From positions 1-10,237 of the forward strand of contig JAFGOO010000059.1 in assembly GCA_016926455.1 (NCBI GenBank): a stretch of DNA of 10,237 nt, in the 5' to 3' direction. The notes below the pieces were generated by a model. That model was not told where the DNA came from. It did no database searches and worked only from the letters and a program-made list of their open reading frames with translations. The position numbers and the translations under genes were made by a program. Positions 7,069-10,237 of this stretch are shown here, piece after piece. Origin of the DNA: Methanosarcinaceae archaeon (GTDB taxonomy: Archaea > Halobacteriota > Methanosarcinia > Methanosarcinales > Methanosarcinaceae). The stretch's first letter is position 1. Every line of letters begins with the position of its first letter.

Positions 7069-7416
7069 GTGAACTACTCCACGCTTAGGCATTGAGTTTC
7101 TTGCTTTATTCTTTGAACCATCGTTCACAAGTCCACATGCCCTTCCCCTCGTTTTGAAGGTGTCAAACGGTTATTAGGAGACTGTTGGAAAAAAGCTATT
7201 TTTGGCTATTCCAGCTTTAATGCCTAAACTCAATATGGCGTAACATAGTGATTTAATTTAAACAATAATTTTGAATGTTTCAATTTGAGTCCTTTTTAGG
7301 TACTTTTCCGACAGTCTCATTAGATTTTGATTTTACAGTGCAAACTTCTTGATGTTGATTGCAGCATTGATATCCTTCTCTTACGAAAGGGGACTTCTCG
7401 GCTTACAAGTTAAAAC
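7069..7416 (-). mobile_element. Degraded TnpB-type element, copy B (split by a MITE)
   Basis: On the minus strand 7416-7352 repeats the left block of copy A with 4 mismatches in 65. It then reads KDINAAINIKKFAL and a stop, the TnpB RuvC-III region and start of the C-terminal tail. Beyond the inserted 141-bp element (7178-7318) the tail continues in the frame that reads RGRACGLVNDGSKNKARNS and then MPKRGVVHS, ending in TGA at 7065-7063. The right end GGAGTAGTTCAC stops at 7069, next to the stop codon of the RPA-associated gene. Zinc ribbon and catalytic upstream parts are gone and stops break the frame, so it is non-coding debris. Confidence 0.72.
7178..7318. mobile_element. 141-bp MITE-like element with inverted ends and 5-bp target duplication
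   Basis: The left end GAGACTGTTGGAAAA (7178-7192) and the reverse complement of the right end (7304-7318, GAGACTGTCGGAAAA) match at 14 of 15 positions. ATTAG flanks both sides (7173-7177 and 7319-7323), an exact 5-bp target duplication. There is no ORF of useful length inside, so it is a non-autonomous element mobilised by a DDE transposase encoded elsewhere; I do not assign the IS family. It is inserted in the tnpB debris of copy B, so it arrived later. Confidence 0.85.
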
Positions 7417-7476
7417 CCTTTCAAATACTTTGAGCAAATATTAGGTTTATTATAGTTCCTAAAATCTAATAAAAAA

Positions 7477-7486
7477 TTACATATAG
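7477..7486 (+). promoter_or_regulatory. Histone gene promoter
   Basis: TACATATAG-like TATA box (about 7478-7485) preceded by AAAAAATT as a possible BRE. Initiation near 7510 would leave a leader of about 45 nt. It lies in an A/T-rich stretch downstream of element copy B. Confidence 0.45.
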
Positions 7487-7554
7487 CTTATTTACTTAAT
7501 TAAAGGATTGAAGTTCTTTAAATTAAAAATTAAAGATTAAATGGAGGTAAATAT

Positions 7555-7761
7555 TTGTCAATTATACCATATGCCCCAGTAGAACGATTGATAAGAAGTG
7601 CAGGTTCAGAAAGAGTTAGTGAATCTGCCGGGATTGCTCTTGCTGAAATCCTAGAAGAATATGGATTGAGAATATCCAGAGAAGCGATTAAACTGGCAGA
7701 ACATGCACACAGAAAAACTGTAAAAGCAGAAGATATAAAATTAGCATTAGAAATGTTGTAG
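7555..7761 (+). CDS. Archaeal histone (HMf/HMt family)
   Basis: A 68-residue histone-fold protein that dimerises and wraps DNA into archaeal nucleosomes. Family signatures are YAPVERLIRSAGSERVSE at 6-23 (loop-1 DNA contacts near R20), the long central helix with IALAEILEEYGL at 27-38, and RKTVKAEDIKLAL at 53-65. It is the bare fold with no tail. The start is TTG at 7555: GGAGGT at 7543-7548 lies 6 nt before it, and the protein start then fits relatives. A TTG start may lower translation. The end of the gene, including the TAG stop, is inside a 12-bp hairpin. It is monocistronic and convergent with the ferredoxin gene. Confidence 0.95.
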   Translation: MSIIPYAPVERLIRSAGSERVSESAGIALAEILEEYGLRISREAIKLAEHAHRKTVKAEDIKLALEML

Positions 7762-7774
7762 ATACAACATTTCT
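7749..7774. terminator. 12-bp perfect palindrome over the histone stop codon
   Basis: AGAAATGTTGTA (7749-7760) pairs perfectly with TACAACATTTCT (7763-7774) around two unpaired bases. The arm contains the final histone codons and most of the TAG stop. A short T run follows at about 7782-7786. It may be a terminator, an mRNA 3'-end stabiliser or a protein-binding dyad, and it could act on both strands between the convergent genes. Confidence 0.6.
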
Positions 7775-7791
7775 GCAACTATTTTTCAGCC

Positions 7792-7823
7792 GTACATAAA
7801 GTTTGACTTTAGGTACATTTTTT
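7792..7823 (+). terminator. Strong intrinsic-type terminator after the histone gene
   Basis: GTACATAAAGT (7792-7802) and ACTTTAGGTAC (7806-7816) form an 11-bp stem with one mismatch and a 3-nt loop, followed directly by ATTTTTT (7817-7823). This hairpin plus U tract is the best terminator in the window and would end the histone mRNA. Confidence 0.7.
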
Positions 7824-7865
7824 AAATACTAAAAATGATTTATCTTATTTTTGTTTTATATGGGT

Positions 7866-8117
7866 TTATGCAGTAGCTAATTCTACAACCGAAAGTGACT
7901 GAACCGGGCAACTACGCGCACATGCTCCGCATGAGATGCATGTTACTTCGTTGACAAGCGCCTTTCCGTCCACCACTCTAATTGCCATTTTTGCAGTATC
8001 ATCTGGATCGAATTCATCCGCTTTTCTAAGTTTTGTGTTTATTGGGCATACTGAAACGCAAACTCCACAACCTGTACATAAATTGGATTGTTCTATTCTT
8101 TTATTAGCTTTTGCCAT
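7866..8117 (-). CDS. Small 2[4Fe-4S] ferredoxin
   Basis: An 83-residue electron carrier with two complete cluster motifs: C14, C17, C20, C24 (CTGCGVCVSVCP) and C60, C63, C66, C70 (CISCGACARSCP). A 35-residue linker separates them (TKLRKADEFDPDD and AIRVVDGKALVNE). The long linker resembles small ferredoxins of methanogens, such as those linked to formylmethanofuran dehydrogenase (FwdG-like), but no partner gene is nearby and that assignment is only a possibility. ATG 8117 has GAGGA at 8129-8125. A transposon right end stops at 8143, only 25 nt upstream of the start, so the gene's promoter must lie in or beyond the element. No signal peptide, hence cytoplasmic. Confidence 0.93.
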   Translation of the reverse strand: MAKANKRIEQSNLCTGCGVCVSVCPINTKLRKADEFDPDDTAKMAIRVVDGKALVNEVTCISCGACARSCPVQSLSVVELATA

Positions 8118-8142
8118 AATCCGTTCCTCAAATTATTGGGGT

Positions 8143-8264
8143 GTGAACTACCACCCGTTAAAACAGGTGGCTTCCTGTTTCGTTGCAAAACCCAACGGTT
8201 CAACTCCACAGGCATTTACCGTAGTTCCTACGGCAAGATAAAGTCTATGTTTTTGTATCCACAT
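8143..8264 (-). mobile_element. Degraded TnpB-type element, copy C (C-terminal tail and right end)
   Basis: On the minus strand the frame from about 8264 to the TAG at 8148-8150 includes AVGTTVNACGVEPLG and FATKQEATCFNGW. I read this as the variable tail found after the RDVNAA region in many archaeal and bacterial TnpB proteins (a KQEA motif near the stop is common). Everything upstream is missing. The stop lies beside a hairpin (8151-8157 with 8164-8170, 7 bp with one G-U pair, 6-nt loop) of the kind formed by the 3' end of the TnpB guide RNA. The right end GGTAGTTCAC stops at 8143, matching copy B. Tail recognition is from memory, hence moderate confidence. Confidence 0.65.
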
Positions 8265-8295
8265 TACCAGATATGAACGTTTCGCATTGTTCCCG

Positions 8296-8802
8296 CTATA
8301 TGGCCAAGTTGATCGCACTAAATCCCAGAAGTGTCACGGTGATAACTATCATGCCTGCAATCAGCACACCCGAAGATATCGCCATGAGAGCATGTTTGAA
8401 ACTTATACCAAATACAAATGCTGCGACACATCCAGTCCATGCACCGGTCATAGGCAGCGGGATTGCCACGAAGATTGTCAAAGCTAGGGTACCGTATCTT
8501 TCAAACCTTTCCGAATGTTTCCGGTGCGTTCTTGTGAACAGCCAGCTAAAAAAGGCATCTCCGACCTTAAACCGACGCAGGCACGTTGATATGGGGTCGA
8601 GGTAGAGGAGCAAGGGTATCACAGGAATCATGTTGCCGATTACTGCCAGAAAATATACTACAAGCGGGTCCATGCCGTATACTCCGACCGCAATGGGGAT
8701 GGCCCCCCTCAGTTCCGAGAAGGGTAGTGCGCTTATCATGATGGTTGCAAGCCAATGTGGTATCGAGTTGAATAATTCTTCAAACAGTTGTTCTAAGGAC
8801 AT
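8296..8802 (-). CDS. Small multidrug export-type membrane protein (COG2426)
   Basis: A 168-residue integral membrane protein of the family annotated as putative small multi-drug export protein; the transported substrate is not established. Family marks are PFSELRGAIPIAVG at 27-40 and its partner IPLPMTGAWTG at 114-124, which look like the two halves of a re-entrant or repeated core. Hydrophobic segments lie at about 16-28, 47-68, 106-118 and 122-162, and a basic loop (RTHRKHSERFERYG) at 91-104. ATG 8802 is 3 nt after the rfcS stop, with a GAGATGA-like site inside the end of rfcS, so it is the second gene of an rfcS operon. It ends in TAG. The pairing with a clamp loader has no obvious functional logic. 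Confidence 0.88.
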   Translation of the reverse strand: MSLEQLFEELFNSIPHWLATIMISALPFSELRGAIPIAVGVYGMDPLVVYFLAVIGNMIPVIPLLLYLDPISTCLRRFKVGDAFFSWLFTRTHRKHSERFERYGTLALTIFVAIPLPMTGAWTGCVAAFVFGISFKHALMAISSGVLIAGMIVITVTLLGFSAINLAI

Positions 8803-8805
8803 TGT

Positions 8806-9762
8806 TCATCTCATTTTAGAGAGTGCAAAATGCGCGAGCAGGGCTTCTAACTGAATGCGCTCGTTTGCGCCTTCCGTGAGCCTGAAATCAATTTCTCCGA
8901 TGACGTCGATGAGATCAACCATGAGCCTGTCCGGGATGTCCAAGTCAAAAATGGCGCGGTATATCTGTCCAACAACGTCCTCGCCGGAAAGGCCTTGCTG
9001 GAGAACAAGTGCATCGAGCTTTTTCCGGGCTGCTGTAAAATCACCGCCCAGTGATGTCCGGACAAGGTCGGTGATCTCTTCAGGATGCGCGGTGGCGGTT
9101 ATCTTGTATATGGTGTCCCTGTGAATGGTTTCATCTATAAGTGCAGCTGCTTGAAGTGCATTTATCGCTTTGCGCATGTCGCCCTGCGCCACATATTTTA
9201 TGGCATCAATGCCATCATCAGCGACCTTCAGACCCTCCTTTTTAGCGATGTAGCGGGTGCGTGCAGCGACCGCATCATTAGAGAGGGGGCGGAACCTGTA
9301 CACTGCACACCTGGATTGGATGGGTTCGATGATCTTTGAGGAATAGTTGCATGACAGAATGAAACGGCAATTGTTAGTGTAACGCTCCATGGTCCTACGG
9401 AGCGCTGACTGGGCATCGGATGTGAGGGCGTCTGCCTCGTCCAGGAATATTATCTTGAAATCTGCACCGCCTATGGGAGTGGTCTTTGCGAAGTTCTTGA
9501 TTTTGTTCCTCACAACATCGATGCCTCGCTCATCGGAAGCGTTAAGCTCGGTGAAGTTCTCGCGCCAAGTCTCCCCGAACATCTCTCTTGCAATGGATAC
9601 CGCGGTCGCGGTCTTACCCACACCCGGAGGACCCGAGAACAGCAAATGCGGAAGATTTCTGGTTCTCACATAGGATTTTAGCCTCTCTATTGCCTCTGTC
9701 TGCCCAACAACATCATCAAGTTTAAGGGGCCTGTATTTTTCTATCCATATTTCTTCTTTTAT
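8806..9762 (-). CDS. rfcS: Replication factor C small subunit (clamp loader ATPase)
   Basis: Loads the PCNA sliding clamp using ATP, as part of the RFC complex. Read from 9762 it is 318 residues, the normal length. The first residues are (I)KEEIWIEKYRPLKL, then VVGQTEAIERLKSY, Walker A GPPGVGKT at 44-51, Walker B FLDEAD at 106-111, the arginine-finger SRC motif at 150-152, sensor-2 GDMRKAINAL near 194-203 and a helical collar domain after about 225. No intein interrupts it. The problem is the start: no in-frame ATG, GTG or TTG exists between the TAG at 9798-9796 and the GTG at 9669, which would delete the conserved WIEKYRP box. GGAGGG at 9774-9769 sits 6 nt before an ATA at 9762-9760, where relatives have Met. 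I therefore place the start at ATA. Confidence 0.93.
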   Translation of the reverse strand: MKEEIWIEKYRPLKLDDVVGQTEAIERLKSYVRTRNLPHLLFSGPPGVGKTATAVSIAREMFGETWRENFTELNASDERGIDVVRNKIKNFAKTTPIGGADFKIIFLDEADALTSDAQSALRRTMERYTNNCRFILSCNYSSKIIEPIQSRCAVYRFRPLSNDAVAARTRYIAKKEGLKVADDGIDAIKYVAQGDMRKAINALQAAALIDETIHRDTIYKITATAHPEEITDLVRTSLGGDFTAARKKLDALVLQQGLSGEDVVGQIYRAIFDLDIPDRLMVDLIDVIGEIDFRLTEGANERIQLEALLAHFALSKMR

Positions 9763-9768
9763 CGTGAA

Positions 9769-9836
9769 CCCTCCGCTTTTGTTAAAATTCCGGTGCTATT
9801 GTCCTGCATAACTAATGTGAATCGTGCTTTTTAAGT
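9769..9836 (-). promoter_or_regulatory. rfcS promoter and ribosome binding site
   Basis: The minus strand has ACTTAAAAAG (9836-9827), a modest TATA-like box that would initiate near 9803 and give a leader of about 40 nt. GGAGGG (9774-9769) is the ribosome binding site that decides the unusual ATA start. The TATA box begins only about 6 nt past the right end of the neighbouring TnpB element at 9842. Confidence 0.5.
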
Positions 9837-9841
9837 TTTCC

Positions 9842-9903
9842 TGACTACTCCCACGACTAAAGTCTTGGGGTTCTTTTATTGAACCCCTAAAGAAGTCTTA
9901 TCA
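9842..9903 (-). ncRNA. Right end of TnpB element: putative omega/reRNA scaffold 3' part
   Basis: Just after the tnpB stop the minus strand forms a hairpin GGGGTTC/GAACCCC (9887-9881 with 9873-9867, 7-nt loop). A second hairpin, TGGG.GACTTTAGTC.CCCA-like (9869-9861 with 9858-9850), shares its G run with the first, as in the pseudoknotted 3' end of TnpB guide RNAs. The end is placed at AGTCA (9842) by comparison with copy A. In this class the guide would be the flanking bases after 9842, starting GGAAAACTTAAAAAGC, which is the rfcS promoter. Confidence 0.6.
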
Positions 9904-10237
9904 TCTAATGAGTTTAAGCAATTGCTGATTCATTGTCGGAACTTGCAACCCAGTTAAACAACTGGTTGTAGAGGTTCCAATTCCACAACCGTTAGTTCTC
10001 GCGAGCCTCAAGGTACTTTGATATGTTTTAGACCTATTCAGTATGTTGACTGCTGCATTAACATCCCTGTCTAATGAAGTATTGCAATGTTCACAATCAA
10101 ATACACTATATGATAATTGAAGTTTGCTTTTTTTCTTTTTACCACATACTGAACATACCTGAGAAGTGTTCTTAGGATCAACCTTTTCAACGATCTTTCC
10201 CTTCTCAGCAGCTTTGTATGTAGTATGCAGAATTAAC
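9901..10237 (-). CDS. tnpB: TnpB (IS200/IS605-family RNA-guided nuclease), C-terminal 111 residues
   Basis: The frame is open from the right edge to the TGA at 9903-9901 and was easy to miss because no start is in the window. The fragment begins LILHTTYKAAEKGKIVEKVD. It has the zinc ribbon C28, C31 (CSVC) and C48, C51 (CEHC), then LDRDVNAAVNIL at 55-66 with Asp58 as the third RuvC acidic residue, and a tail ending VPTMNQQLLKLIR. All visible motifs are intact and the frame is unbroken, so this copy may be functional, unlike copies A-C. Known TnpB proteins cut DNA guided by an RNA from the element's right end, which helps the element persist. Whether a tnpA accompanies it cannot be seen. Confidence 0.9.
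   Translation of the reverse strand, partial: LILHTTYKAAEKGKIVEKVDPKNTSQVCSVCGKKKKSKLQLSYSVFDCEHCNTSLDRDVNAAVNILNRSKTYQSTLRLARTNGCGIGTSTTSCLTGLQVPTMNQQLLKLIR

Noticed and set aside
4622..7416. A composite transposon carrying the RPA operon between the two TnpB relics
   Set aside because: IS200/IS605-type elements do not move as inverted-repeat composites, the relics lack a transposase, and RPA with its partner is a core gene pair in these archaea.
7069..7554. A small gene in the gap between the RPA-associated gene and the histone
   Set aside because: The gap is explained by TnpB debris, a MITE and the histone promoter; reading frames there are broken by stops.
8088..8276. Short plus-strand frames at 7936-8276
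   Set aside because: They run antisense to the ferredoxin and the TnpB relic; the minus-strand reading gives recognisable proteins.
9669..9669. GTG as the start of rfcS
   Set aside because: It would remove the conserved WIEKYRP and VVGQ segments that are clearly encoded upstream in frame, and it has no ribosome binding site.
8806..9762. An intein in rfcS
   Set aside because: Walker A, Walker B and SRC regions are contiguous and the total length is normal.

Overview
The window reads as chromosomal DNA of a methanogenic archaeon, most likely a methylotrophic member of the Methanosarcinaceae (the Methanolobus/Methanococcoides/Methanohalophilus side is a guess). The basis is archaeal ribosomal proteins L18e-L13-S9 in the usual order, a zinc-finger RPA with its COG3390-type partner, an archaeal replication factor C small subunit, an HMf-type histone, a small 2[4Fe-4S] ferredoxin, archaeal TATA/BRE-like promoters and GGAGG ribosome binding sites about 6 nt from starts. 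No database was searched; names rest on recognised motifs.

Layout. 1-849 (minus): rpl18e, rpl13 and the first codons of rps9, an operon tail with its own promoter. 998-1950 (minus): two overlapping genes, a DUF2240-type protein and an unrecognised protein, behind a near-leaderless promoter. 2031-3602 (minus): serA, the first enzyme of serine synthesis. 3881-4585 (minus): alaX, a free-standing editing protein for mischarged tRNA-Ala. 4887-7068 (plus): a two-gene single-strand DNA-binding operon (RPA and RPA-associated protein). 7555-7761 (plus): a histone with two strong hairpins after it. 7866-8117 (minus): ferredoxin. 8296-9762 (minus): rfcS followed 3 nt later by a small membrane export-type protein. 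9901-10237 (minus): the 3' end of a TnpB gene running out of the window.

Mobile DNA is the hidden layer. Besides the partial tnpB at the right edge, three degraded TnpB/IS200-IS605-type right ends lie in the gaps (4622-4759, 7069-7416, 8143-8264), none inside a gene. Two share a 65-nt block with 4 mismatches, in opposite orientation, on either side of the RPA operon. One is itself split by a 141-bp MITE-like element with 15-bp inverted ends (one mismatch) and an exact 5-bp target duplication.

Most notable points: rfcS has no ATG, GTG or TTG at its proper start and appears to begin at AUA behind a well-placed ribosome binding site; rpl18e ends in UAG and is in frame with rpl13; and four transposon right ends each stop within a few to about 25 nt of a promoter, start or stop signal of a replication or redox gene. 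Replication and chromatin functions (RPA, RPA partner, histone, RFC) cluster over 4.9-9.8 kb. I see no CRISPR array, tRNA or rRNA.
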